Shown one piece after another: positions 16,273-23,499 of a stretch of DNA of 46,187 nucleotides. Source of the stretch: a virus; the IMG/VR virus record IMGVR_UViG_3300028597_000002, positions 1 to 46,187 of that record; one strand, 5' to 3'. The notes beneath the pieces were generated by a model that made no database searches, had not been told where the DNA came from, and saw only the letters and a list, made by a program, of their open reading frames with translations. Both the position numbers and the translations under genes were made by a program. Numbering within the stretch: position 1 is the first letter of the stretch; each line of letters begins with the position of its first letter.

Positions 16273-16826
16273 CAAATCCCCAATTTAGCGGCCCGGCGAC
16301 GAATCGCATCCTGTTTGGCATTGTTCATTTCAGTTGTGAGCTGACTCAGGAAACTCTTTCGCTGCGCTCCCAGATCACCAATCTGGTCAGTCTTTCCTGT
16401 CGTCAAAGCTTTCATTCGGGAGTTGAATTCGGTGTTGTAGTCACCAAGAGCTTTGGCAAAAACACCCGAATGCAAAATACCCCGTCCGGCAAAATCATTT
16501 TGCTGGTCGAGCCTGTCTTGCGCGCCCTGGCGATTGAGCGTTCGCTGACTTTCCGTATAGTCTCGATTGACGATGCCGGTCTGCCGTTTGTAATTTGCTT
16601 CATAATCAGCCTTCGACTTGTTGTAATCTGAAAGCTGCTGCTGGTAAGTTGTGTCTCCAGCAAGATACTTCGCCGTTGCCGACTGCTTCTTCTTGGACTT
16701 TGACTTCGGCTTGGGCTTTGGCTTTGGCTTAGGCTTTGTGGCAGGTTTCGGCTTTGGCTTTGCAGGTGGCTTTGTTTCGCCGACATTTGAAATGATTGGT
16801 TTCGCTGCTCCGGTTACAATTGCCAT
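16272..16826 (-). CDS. Lys-Pro-repeat virion protein, 184 aa
   Basis: ATG at 16826 follows the upstream TAA directly. Residues 20-47 are a Lys-Pro repeat (PAKPKPKPATKPKPKPKPK), then a polybasic SKSKKKQ, then a helical domain with Tyr, Gln and Arg. The KP array suggests an extended, DNA- or envelope-contacting arm. Likely an internal virion or tail-associated protein by position. Confidence 0.65.
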   Translation of the reverse strand: MAIVTGAAKPIISNVGETKPPAKPKPKPATKPKPKPKPKPKSKSKKKQSATAKYLAGDTTYQQQLSDYNKSKADYEANYKRQTGIVNRDYTESQRTLNRQGAQDRLDQQNDFAGRGILHSGVFAKALGDYNTEFNSRMKALTTGKTDQIGDLGAQRKSFLSQLTTEMNNAKQDAIRRRAAKLGI

Positions 16827-17141
16827 TTACAGTCCCCTCAACCTGCGTCGAATCGCCTCAGTTCGTGGGTCATTTTTGGCAGAAGTTGTGGAACGACCAA
16901 CAACTTCCGGCCCGGACGGTCGAGAAGGTTTCCAATCTGGACCGCCAGACCTAAGTACAGTCTTCTGAATTTTATGAAAAGGCTCTCCGGGTCCAACACC
17001 TTTACCCATGTCAGGCTTTCCCTGGCCATAGGTGTTCCATGCGGTATATTTGCTACCTACTTTATTACTACCAAAGAGCCAGTCTGAAGGTTTGTTGATA
17101 ATGGCTACAGTCTTTTTGTAACCTGGCCTCTTTGTCGCCAC
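16827..17141 (-). CDS. Basic disordered structural protein, 104 aa
   Basis: GTG at 17141 sits directly after the upstream TGA and follows AGGGGAAAG. Very basic with Gly/Pro/Ser (RPGYKKTVA, KVGSKYTAWN, RPSGPEVVGRS), ending TEAIRRRLRGL. Its C-terminus resembles that of the 89-aa upstream neighbour (both end in short RRL helices), suggesting related small virion proteins. Function unknown. Confidence 0.6.
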   Translation of the reverse strand: MATKRPGYKKTVAIINKPSDWLFGSNKVGSKYTAWNTYGQGKPDMGKGVGPGEPFHKIQKTVLRSGGPDWKPSRPSGPEVVGRSTTSAKNDPRTEAIRRRLRGL

Positions 17142-17411
17142 TCACTTTCCCCTCTTCAGGTCACCAAGCATAATGTCAGGGCTCATCGGACTTCCGGACA
17201 TTTGTCCCTTCAGTCGGCGAAGAACCGCTGACTTCATGGCACGAGATTTGTTATCCCGCTCATTGTAGCCCATTTGTCCGGAGCCTGAAACTCTGCCAAT
17301 GTTCGGCATTGACCTTCCGCCGCCATACACTTTCTTGCCAGCGGCGTAACTATTGAATCCCTTGAAACCTGGCGGCTTGTTGGGAACTCTTTTGTTTCCG
17401 AAACTGTCCAT
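17142..17411 (-). CDS. Basic Gly-rich structural protein, 89 aa
   Basis: ATG at 17411 overlaps the nozzle gene stop (TAATG). Basic and Gly/Ser rich, with SAVLRRLKGQM near residue 66 similar to the RRL motif of the following protein. No hydrophobic segments. Its place between tail nozzle and internal proteins suggests a minor virion component. Confidence 0.6.
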   Translation of the reverse strand: MDSFGNKRVPNKPPGFKGFNSYAAGKKVYGGGRSMPNIGRVSGSGQMGYNERDNKSRAMKSAVLRRLKGQMSGSPMSPDIMLGDLKRGK

Positions 17412-19099
17412 TAGTTCACCGACTTAGGTGCAAGCTGCTTGCCAGCGATAAATGCAGTGATTGAGTAAAGTCGCGCAGGACCATCGGTCGTGTTGCCGGA
17501 AGTTTTCATTTCGACCTTGAACTGAACAAGTCGGAAACGGAGACTTCTGCCAAACCTAATGAATCGACGCGCCAAACCTGCACCCTGTGGCTGAGAAACC
17601 ACAATTTCAGGAATGTCGAAAAGTGGGTACGCCCAGGTGTTTAGCTGACTCCACTTATATGCATGAAGCTGAGCCCAGGTAACTTTATACGCAATCGAAA
17701 ATGGATACAAAGTCCCTGAAACATCTCGACCTGTAATGCAGTCGATTCCCCAATGCATGAGTCGCTTGAATCGGTGCGAAAGTCCCACGTCGTAAGTCTT
17801 CGTCGTCATAGAACAATTGATGTCCTTGTATGCCGGGACAATCTGACCATTCTCGAGAATTACATCTTCGTAGCGATCCTGCATAATGAAAAGCTTGCAG
17901 TGAACTTTCCAGGCTCCGGAAGTTCCTAGTCCGGCACTGTCGGTGACTTTCGCAAGAGCGCTGCAAGCAACGTAGGAGTCAAATCCTCGGCGGAGTCCAG
18001 TATTTGTGTTGTCGAGCCGAACAGCTCTTCCAATGTAGTGAATGGACTCATCATCACTCTTGTAACGCGTCCAGGCCCGAAGTCGTAGGTGGTATACATA
18101 TAGACGATTGAAGAATCTTGCATAAAGTCTGTCACCAACGAGTGAGAGACTTTGAGCAAATTTCCACCATTCGTCAATTCCCGTGTCTCCTTCATACGGA
18201 GTAGTGTGATCATATTCAAAGGGAACCTTAACTGAAACTCGCGTGAAAGTGTAATTCGTCATTTCATAAACTTCATTGTACTGAAGCATGAAAATTGAGT
18301 TCTCATACGAGACTGCGCAATTCCTGTTCATCACTCCGACAGTCTGCGAAATGTTCTGCAAAACTGCCTGAGCGGGACCCTGGTCATAAGACAACACGTA
18401 GGTCTTGTTGTCCTTCATGACAATCAAATTGTCCTGATAGACCAGAAGTTCATTTACTGCATCGCCGTCTCCCGGATTGATGTCAAAAAAGTTCGAGCCG
18501 GGGAAGCTCCCGAAATTTGCCAGATCGCTGAAAAACAAGCGAGAACTGTTGGCAATGCTTCGGCGACCAGAGATGAATAGACGGTCTTTGTAAACTGTCG
18601 CAGCATAGCCTCGCGGCATGTTTGGCAATGCAGTGACGAGGCCATCATTGAGGCTGTACTTTTGTCCGGTTCCCAGGGAGGTGCTTCCTCCTTCTGGCCC
18701 CGGAGCCAAATATATGTCGTCGGAGTAGCGTATGGCACTCTGATAAGTGCCGTCGGCAATCTTTTGGATGGTCCCATCATTCGTGCCACCCATGAAATAT
18801 ACCCAAGCGGCGAAGACTCCGGTATGGCAGGAATTGAAGATGAGGAATTGTACGCCCTCATAAACAAAGCTCCCCAACATCAACTGATGAGACTCGGGCG
18901 GAAGTGTGCCCGTTGTCAAAGTGACAGTTTCGCCATAGAGCAAAGTCCACGGTGGCCGACTTTTCAGAGAGCCGTCGAGGTCAATGTCAAAGTTGGTGCA
19001 ATCGACCATTTCATTGTCAGAAATTGCCGACATGTCGGAGTAGGTATTTATTCCTCCGGAATACGGACCGATCTGAAGCTCAGAGACTGAACTAGCCAT
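17411..19099 (-). CDS. Tail tubular protein B/nozzle-like protein, 562 aa
   Basis: The protein begins ASSVSELQIGPYSGGINTYSDM, followed by a beta-rich chain with repeated strand segments (LLVYQDNLIVMKDNKTYVL, NSIFMLQYNEVYEMTN). A propeller-like nozzle following the adaptor gene is the hallmark of the T7 gp12 position. Length is shorter than T7 gp12 but usual for actinophage podoviruses. Start ATG at 19099 overlaps the adaptor stop by 8 bases. Confidence 0.78.
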   Translation of the reverse strand: MASSVSELQIGPYSGGINTYSDMSAISDNEMVDCTNFDIDLDGSLKSRPPWTLLYGETVTLTTGTLPPESHQLMLGSFVYEGVQFLIFNSCHTGVFAAWVYFMGGTNDGTIQKIADGTYQSAIRYSDDIYLAPGPEGGSTSLGTGQKYSLNDGLVTALPNMPRGYAATVYKDRLFISGRRSIANSSRLFFSDLANFGSFPGSNFFDINPGDGDAVNELLVYQDNLIVMKDNKTYVLSYDQGPAQAVLQNISQTVGVMNRNCAVSYENSIFMLQYNEVYEMTNYTFTRVSVKVPFEYDHTTPYEGDTGIDEWWKFAQSLSLVGDRLYARFFNRLYVYHLRLRAWTRYKSDDESIHYIGRAVRLDNTNTGLRRGFDSYVACSALAKVTDSAGLGTSGAWKVHCKLFIMQDRYEDVILENGQIVPAYKDINCSMTTKTYDVGLSHRFKRLMHWGIDCITGRDVSGTLYPFSIAYKVTWAQLHAYKWSQLNTWAYPLFDIPEIVVSQPQGAGLARRFIRFGRSLRFRLVQFKVEMKTSGNTTDGPARLYSITAFIAGKQLAPKSVN

Positions 19100-19775
19100 T
19101 CATCATCCCCCCATCAAGATACATGTCATCCTCTGGGAGAATAGTGATTCGCGGGTAATACTCCCGCTCAGTCCACTTTTCCTGGCCTTTGAGCTTCTGG
19201 ACCTGGGTTTCAAATTCACCCTTCTTGTAGGCAGCTTTCTCCAGGTCCTCATCCATTTCGTATGCCATTTTCATGCAATACTCAACAATGGAATTGTGGT
19301 ACCTGTCAGGAAGCCCCAGACCTTCGGCCAGATTTCCTACACTTGCAGGGTGACGAGAATAGTAAAGTCGAAGGCCATTGGTAATACTTTCATTGGGAGT
19401 GGGGAACAAAGTGACAACCCCGCCATAAATCATGAAAACTTCAGGCTTTGCGTTCCCATAGCCTCCCTGAGAAACTGGAGCTTTGAAGCCGTCAATGTAC
19501 TCATTGAACTCAGAGAAGCTCAGGCCCCGAATTCGAAAATTGTTATACATCAAAGAGCGCAGGGTGTTCAGGTCAGCTGGAAGTGGATATTCTGCCTGCC
19601 CCATGACAATGTCATTAGTTGCGACAGTTTCCATCAACTCTTCATTGTCGATGGAGATCTGAAGCTGAGCGTCATTGATCCAGCGGAAAATGTCTGCGTC
19701 AGTTACCTGAACCCCAGCGTCATCGCCAAATGTGCGTCGTACGCGATCCGCTACGTCCTGGACGTTCAAGGTCAA
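19092..19775 (-). CDS. Tail tubular protein A/head-tail adaptor (gp11-like), 227 aa
   Basis: A TTG at 19775 is selected by the strong AGGGGAG site. The protein has the typical gp11 start: VQDVADRVRRTFGDDAG, then ITDADIFRWINDAQ-like ends (here VTDADIFRWINDAQLQIS), and YPLPADLNTLRSLMYN. T7 gp11 and P22 gp4 family members form the ring below the portal. It overlaps the 166-aa gene by 56 bases. Confidence 0.85.
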   Translation of the reverse strand: MTLNVQDVADRVRRTFGDDAGVQVTDADIFRWINDAQLQISIDNEELMETVATNDIVMGQAEYPLPADLNTLRSLMYNNFRIRGLSFSEFNEYIDGFKAPVSQGGYGNAKPEVFMIYGGVVTLFPTPNESITNGLRLYYSRHPASVGNLAEGLGLPDRYHNSIVEYCMKMAYEMDEDLEKAAYKKGEFETQVQKLKGQEKWTEREYYPRITILPEDDMYLDGGMMNG

Positions 19776-20220
19776 TCAGCTCCCCTCGTGAATCATGAAT
19801 CATGTAGGAGGATTTGTTGTTTCGAATCACAGCTTTCGCCATTTCATGCTGCTCTTGGCGGCGTTCATGATTTATCTTTGCGTTGTAAATCTCCTTCGCA
19901 CTATTGTAGTTGTCGAGCCAGGTGAGCAAATTGCCGGATCGATTCTTTTGGTCGGCGGCAAAGACAGTAGCCAAAAGGCGCTCATCAGCTTCTTGTGCCG
20001 TGCACACGAGATACGGGCGGCCATTTGGTGGAAAACAAACGACACGGAAAGGATCGTCGTTTTCGTTTCTACGGCCTGGGGGAATCCATTGCAGCTGAAG
20101 CTTCGAATCGTAATCCTGTAGGATTTCGTTCACCCGTCGCTGCTTTTCGGATATCCAATTCTTTCCATCGTTCGAGGGAAAGTAAATATGACCGTCATCG
20201 GTCAAGTCAATTCCTGTCAC
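19720..20220 (-). CDS. Hypothetical structural-cluster protein, 166 aa
   Basis: GTG at 20220 overlaps the previous stop (GTGA). Mixed alpha/beta N-terminal half (HIYFPSNDGKNW, PFRVVCFPPNGRPYLV) and a charged helical second half (YNAKINHERRQEQHEMAKAV). Its last 19 codons overlap the adaptor start. Located where podoviruses carry connector or head-completion genes, but no family motif is recognised. Confidence 0.6.
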   Translation of the reverse strand: MTGIDLTDDGHIYFPSNDGKNWISEKQRRVNEILQDYDSKLQLQWIPPGRRNENDDPFRVVCFPPNGRPYLVCTAQEADERLLATVFAADQKNRSGNLLTWLDNYNSAKEIYNAKINHERRQEQHEMAKAVIRNNKSSYMIHDSRGELIDLERPGRSGSRTTHIWR

Positions 20221-20660
20221 GAAAAGATCCTTGTGGCTGTGATGAATCCATTGTAGGCAACACCTGCGGTTGCTGCATTTACGGAATAAATTGCGAACTG
20301 AGTTCCTGCCGCAGCCTTGAAATAAAAGACACTCTTTGCTGGCTGATTCAGAACGGGCAAAACAGGAATCTTAGAAATCAGTGTTCCACCAAACCTGAAG
20401 CCAACATTGTAATTGTCGGCAGCTGCGGGAACACCTTCAGAAAACCAGACTACGCATTCAATCTGGTGAAGCTTTCCAGCAGCATCGGGCGGGGGCTGGT
20501 GCGTAGCGATCAAAGTATTTGCACCAGGAGCGACAACAGTCCCTGAGCCGAAACCTGTTTCTCCAACAGGTCCAGTAACTCCCTGAAGCGCGTAAGAACC
20601 GTCGCCCAACTTTGCGTAAGCATTCTGCATCATTGTGGACAAAGATTCAGTCGCAGCCAT
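20217..20660 (-). CDS. Capsid-proximal beta-rich protein, 147 aa (decoration or head fibre candidate)
   Basis: ATG at 20660 follows GGAGGAAA. A short helical lead (ATESLSTMMQNAYAKLGDG) is followed by a beta-rich, Gly/Ala/Val domain (NTLIATHQPPPDAAGKLHQI, VGFRFGGTLISKIPVL, TQFAIYSVNAATAGVAY). It is the first gene after the major capsid gene and its attenuator hairpin, a frequent location of decoration proteins. Function is inferred. Confidence 0.6.
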   Translation of the reverse strand: MAATESLSTMMQNAYAKLGDGSYALQGVTGPVGETGFGSGTVVAPGANTLIATHQPPPDAAGKLHQIECVVWFSEGVPAAADNYNVGFRFGGTLISKIPVLPVLNQPAKSVFYFKAAAGTQFAIYSVNAATAGVAYNGFITATRIFS

Positions 20661-20680
20661 TTTCCTCCAAATACGTTAAA

Positions 20681-20720
20681 GGGGGCGGACTATGGGGATT
20701 GACACCCATAGTCCGCCCCC
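20681..20720 (-). terminator. 16-bp perfect hairpin after the major capsid gene
   Basis: GGGGGCGGACTATGGG (20681-20696) pairs with CCCATAGTCCGCCCCC (20705-20720) around an 8-nt loop. It lies 21 bases downstream of the capsid stop on the leftward transcript. Incomplete termination here would make capsid mRNA far more abundant than downstream tail mRNA. Confidence 0.8.
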
Positions 20721-20741
20721 ACAACCGGACGCAAACTTAGT

Positions 20742-21929
20742 CTAGCTCTCGGTAACGTCCCGCACAATACCGTTAGAGTTTCGACGGTGGCAGCCAAGCT
20801 GACGATAGGTGTAAAGAGTTGCGTCATAAGCATCGTAACCAATTACACGCTGCCACTTTGAGCCGTCCCGGTCCATGAAAGACCAGTCACTTTCGCGATA
20901 GTACTTCAGAGTCTTTTCATTCAGGAAGTACATCCGGTTCGGCTGGCAATCCAGGTCAGAAATGACCGGAACTTCACCGTTGTCCGTCGTGAACTTGAGG
21001 CCCTTGAAGCCACCCTCAAATTCCGTGACATTGCTGTACTCTCGCTGCTGAACAAGCAGGTTAAAGTACGAACGACGAACACCCATAGTCGTCGTGATGA
21101 GGGTCGTCTTTCCACCCTGCTGACGAATGTCGTCGATCATCCGAATCATCATAGACTCAGAAAGTGCACGGTTCGTGCCACCATTAGCATTTACAACAGA
21201 CTTCCACTTCGTCTCGACAGTGGGGTCAATGTTGTAAAGAGTTCCCGTGTCGGAAACAATCTGCTGAAGACCGATCGTCTCACGGTTCAGGTTTCCCTGA
21301 CGGACGACAATGTCACCATTCGCGCCGGTAGCAATTGCCGCACCATCGAGAACAACTGTCGTGGGAGTTACGGCCGTAACAGTTCGACCGGTAGCACGCT
21401 GAGTTGTGCCAGTGGAATCATAAACATCAACCACCATGCCAACTTCCATGTACTGCGTATTTGTGGAAGTGATGGTGTTTGCCGCGTAAGCGGCAGAAGA
21501 AGTCATCAGGGCGCCGACAGAAGTTCCGTAAACCTGTCGGTTCATGTCCTTCGCGACATCATCCTGAAGACCAGACATTTCCTGGTCCAGAACAGAAGCA
21601 AAAGCCTGACCGTTCGTCTTTGCCAGTTCCATGGTCTGACCGGAAAGTCGGACCGCACCGTAAAGATAAGCCAGGGTGACACGCGCACTTGCGTAGCCCT
21701 GATTCTGGGCAGTCGGAAGCTGCTCCATTTCCAGTCGGGCACCAATTCCGTGGTTACGCCGCACGTGAATTGGAAAGACAACGTACTTTCCACCGACTTC
21801 GGAAGTTACGCCCTCGGAAGTCTGCTCAAGCCGCTTAGAAGTCGTCAGCTCATTCTGAAGCTGATCCTGAATCTTCGGCTCGTAAATTTCCTTGAGGATG
21901 TTTGTTGCAGTAGTAAGAGTTGCCCCCAC
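20742..21929 (-). CDS. Major capsid protein (HK97 fold), 395 aa
   Basis: GTG at 21929 follows GGAGG closely. Features typical of HK97-fold capsids without a cleaved delta domain: helical N-arm (TATNILKEIYEPKIQDQL), the long spine-like segment after VVFPIHVRRNHG, a beta-insert (MVVDVYDSTGTTQRATG), and a conserved-looking end with PVISDLDCQPNRMYFLNEKTL and WSFMDRDGSKW. The upstream scaffold and downstream attenuator support it. Codon bias points to high expression. Confidence 0.9.
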   Translation of the reverse strand: MGATLTTATNILKEIYEPKIQDQLQNELTTSKRLEQTSEGVTSEVGGKYVVFPIHVRRNHGIGARLEMEQLPTAQNQGYASARVTLAYLYGAVRLSGQTMELAKTNGQAFASVLDQEMSGLQDDVAKDMNRQVYGTSVGALMTSSAAYAANTITSTNTQYMEVGMVVDVYDSTGTTQRATGRTVTAVTPTTVVLDGAAIATGANGDIVVRQGNLNRETIGLQQIVSDTGTLYNIDPTVETKWKSVVNANGGTNRALSESMMIRMIDDIRQQGGKTTLITTTMGVRRSYFNLLVQQREYSNVTEFEGGFKGLKFTTDNGEVPVISDLDCQPNRMYFLNEKTLKYYRESDWSFMDRDGSKWQRVIGYDAYDATLYTYRQLGCHRRNSNGIVRDVTES

Positions 21930-21940
21930 GGGCCTCCAAT

Positions 21941-22726
21941 TTATGAATTCATTTGCTGCTGAACCATTTGAGCAACAAGATTGCGTCGCTCAACACCGCT
22001 CAACTTTCGCGGGTCAATTGCCTGAGAAGGGAGACCCGTTCCTCCGCCAGAATTTCCCATCACCTGGGGGGCAAATGGGCGGGGATTCTGCTGAAGGATG
22101 TTGCCGACCAGCTTTTCGTAGCTTTGTGCAGCTTCCTCAAAAGTTGCACCGTTCGCTACCAGCGAAAGAACGTACCTTTCGTCAAAGTTCGGATGCTTTG
22201 CCTTCAGACCTTCTATTTCAGCATCAAGCTCAGCATCTGCCCTCTGGGCTTCTTCTCGCTGCTGCTGTCCAAGAATTGTCTGAGCGACTAGATCCAAACC
22301 TTCCTGGAGCTGGTCGACACGCGGGTCTTGGAAAGTTGAAGACTCTTCTTCCTCTTCCTCAACTTCCTCGCTTTCGGCCTCATTTCCTCCGAGACCGTAA
22401 GCTTCGGCGAGTGCAGAATAGACAGCCTGCGGATTGGTATTCAGCTGATACATAAGCTGATACCCCTGAGCCAAATCTTCAGCGGAAATGCCGTGGTCGA
22501 CAAAATCCTTGTAACCCTCGTAAGACTTCAGCTGCTCATTAGCACTTTCAATTCGCTTCTGAGCTGCCTGGTCCCACTGCTGAAAATGCGGCGTCAGAAC
22601 TCCATGAAACTGTTCTGGAATTGCACTCAGAGCTTCACCCCAAGCCGGATTTAGCCCTGGAGAACTTTCGTTTCCACCATCAACGTCAGTTCCCTGTACC
22701 GATCCGTCATCAATCGGTGTAGCCAC
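21941..22726 (-). CDS. Capsid scaffolding protein, 261 aa
   Basis: GTG at 22726 follows GGGGAAAA. Composition is typical of scaffolds: highly acidic middle (EAESEEVEEEEEESS), Gln-rich helices (LVAQTILGQQQREEAQRAD), and a basic helical end (DPRKLSGVERRNLVAQMVQQ) that would dock on capsid protein. It directly precedes the capsid gene. Confidence 0.85.
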   Translation of the reverse strand: MATPIDDGSVQGTDVDGGNESSPGLNPAWGEALSAIPEQFHGVLTPHFQQWDQAAQKRIESANEQLKSYEGYKDFVDHGISAEDLAQGYQLMYQLNTNPQAVYSALAEAYGLGGNEAESEEVEEEEEESSTFQDPRVDQLQEGLDLVAQTILGQQQREEAQRADAELDAEIEGLKAKHPNFDERYVLSLVANGATFEEAAQSYEKLVGNILQQNPRPFAPQVMGNSGGGTGLPSQAIDPRKLSGVERRNLVAQMVQQQMNS

Positions 22727-22747
22727 TTTTCCCCTTTTCCGGCCCGT

Positions 22748-22760
22748 ACCTCTAAAAGAG
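22748..22760 (-). other. Small hairpin before the scaffold gene
   Basis: CCTCT-AAA-AGAGG is a perfect 5-bp hairpin in the 54-base gap between the Acb2-like and scaffold genes. It may separate translation of the two genes; too weak to be a terminator. Confidence 0.3.
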
Positions 22761-22780
22761 GCCCTAGACCCATTTACAAG

Positions 22781-23032
22781 TTACTGCGGATGCTCCAGCT
22801 CGACAAGGGCACCTGAATTGCCATCGCAAGCAATGGCACCATTTGCCCACATCATTGCTTCTCGAATCCTTTCGATGCAAATCCTACGCGCGTCGCTGGG
22901 GGGAACATTGTCAATCACCCAGTGAGCGAGATTTGCAAAGTTGCTTCGAGTCGCGTTGTGAATCTCTGCGGTTATATCAGTCGCAGGGTGAAACCCGAAG
23001 TCGTTCGTGACCTTTTCGTGCGACTGATTCAT
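22781..23032 (-). CDS. acb2-like: Acb2/Tad1-like cyclic-nucleotide sponge, predicted anti-CBASS protein, 83 aa
   Basis: The pattern of this short helical family is visible along its length: an aromatic-plus-FHP start (VTNDFGFHPAT), a conserved H/R helix (EIHNATRSNFANLAHWVID), a CP-like VPPSDARR, and the diagnostic end EAMMWANGAIAC. In the Acb2 family these helices form oligomers that sequester CBASS cyclic di- and trinucleotides and can also bind Thoeris-type signals. Located among capsid genes, as in other phages carrying it. Binding residues are not verified here, so specificity is unknown. ATG at 23032. Confidence 0.75.
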   Translation of the reverse strand: MNQSHEKVTNDFGFHPATDITAEIHNATRSNFANLAHWVIDNVPPSDARRICIERIREAMMWANGAIACDGNSGALVELEHPQ

Positions 23033-23033
23033 T

Positions 23034-23228
23034 CTACTTCTCCGGCTTCTTTCCGCTCATGGCCTGAAGTCGACGCTTTGCAGCCTCAGACTTCACCTGA
23101 CGAGTTTTGTCTCCCGTGGCATTCTTGTTCTTGTTCATCCACGGTGGAAGCTTCTTCTCAGGAATCTGTGCCACTGGTTTACCTTTCTCGTAAACTTCTT
23201 TAAGAAGCGGCTGGTGGGAAACTTTCAT
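23034..23228 (-). CDS. Small basic protein, 64 aa
   Basis: ATG at 23228 overlaps the upstream stop (ATGA). Lys/Pro-rich and basic throughout (EVYEKGKPVAQIPEKKLPPW, KNKNATGDKTRQVKSEAAKRR). Probably disordered or helical. Lies between portal and scaffold genes; a minor head component or DNA-condensing peptide is possible but unproven. Confidence 0.55.
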   Translation of the reverse strand: MKVSHQPLLKEVYEKGKPVAQIPEKKLPPWMNKNKNATGDKTRQVKSEAAKRRLQAMSGKKPEK

Positions 23229-23494
23229 GCCGTAGAAGTCGGCTGCTGACTAGAAATTGTCGTCTTGTCGTCAATCGACCTGAGAGCGAAAATCATGTCG
23301 TTGACAGTCATTTCATTCAGCTTTGCAGTGGTGTAATAGCCTGCATTTGCTGCTGCCAGTCGAGTGCGCATTGCCGAAACGGAACTGTAATTTACCGGAG
23401 TCGTCAGACCGGAACCAGTTCCACCCATTCCATCAACAGCCTTGAGGGAATTGGTGAAATTAGTACGGGGTGCGCCCATCTGGGAATCTGCCAT
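23225..23494 (-). CDS. Hypothetical head-region protein, 89 aa
   Basis: ATG at 23494 follows the portal stop by a few bases. Gly/Thr/Ala-rich N-terminus (VDGMGGTGSGLTTPVNYSS) then a helical segment (AMRTRLAAANAGYYTTAKLN) and a short end (VNDMIFALRSIDDK). Possibly a small capsid or portal accessory. No recognised family. Confidence 0.55.
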   Translation of the reverse strand: MADSQMGAPRTNFTNSLKAVDGMGGTGSGLTTPVNYSSVSAMRTRLAAANAGYYTTAKLNEMTVNDMIFALRSIDDKTTISSQQPTSTA

Positions 23495-23499
23495 TTAAA

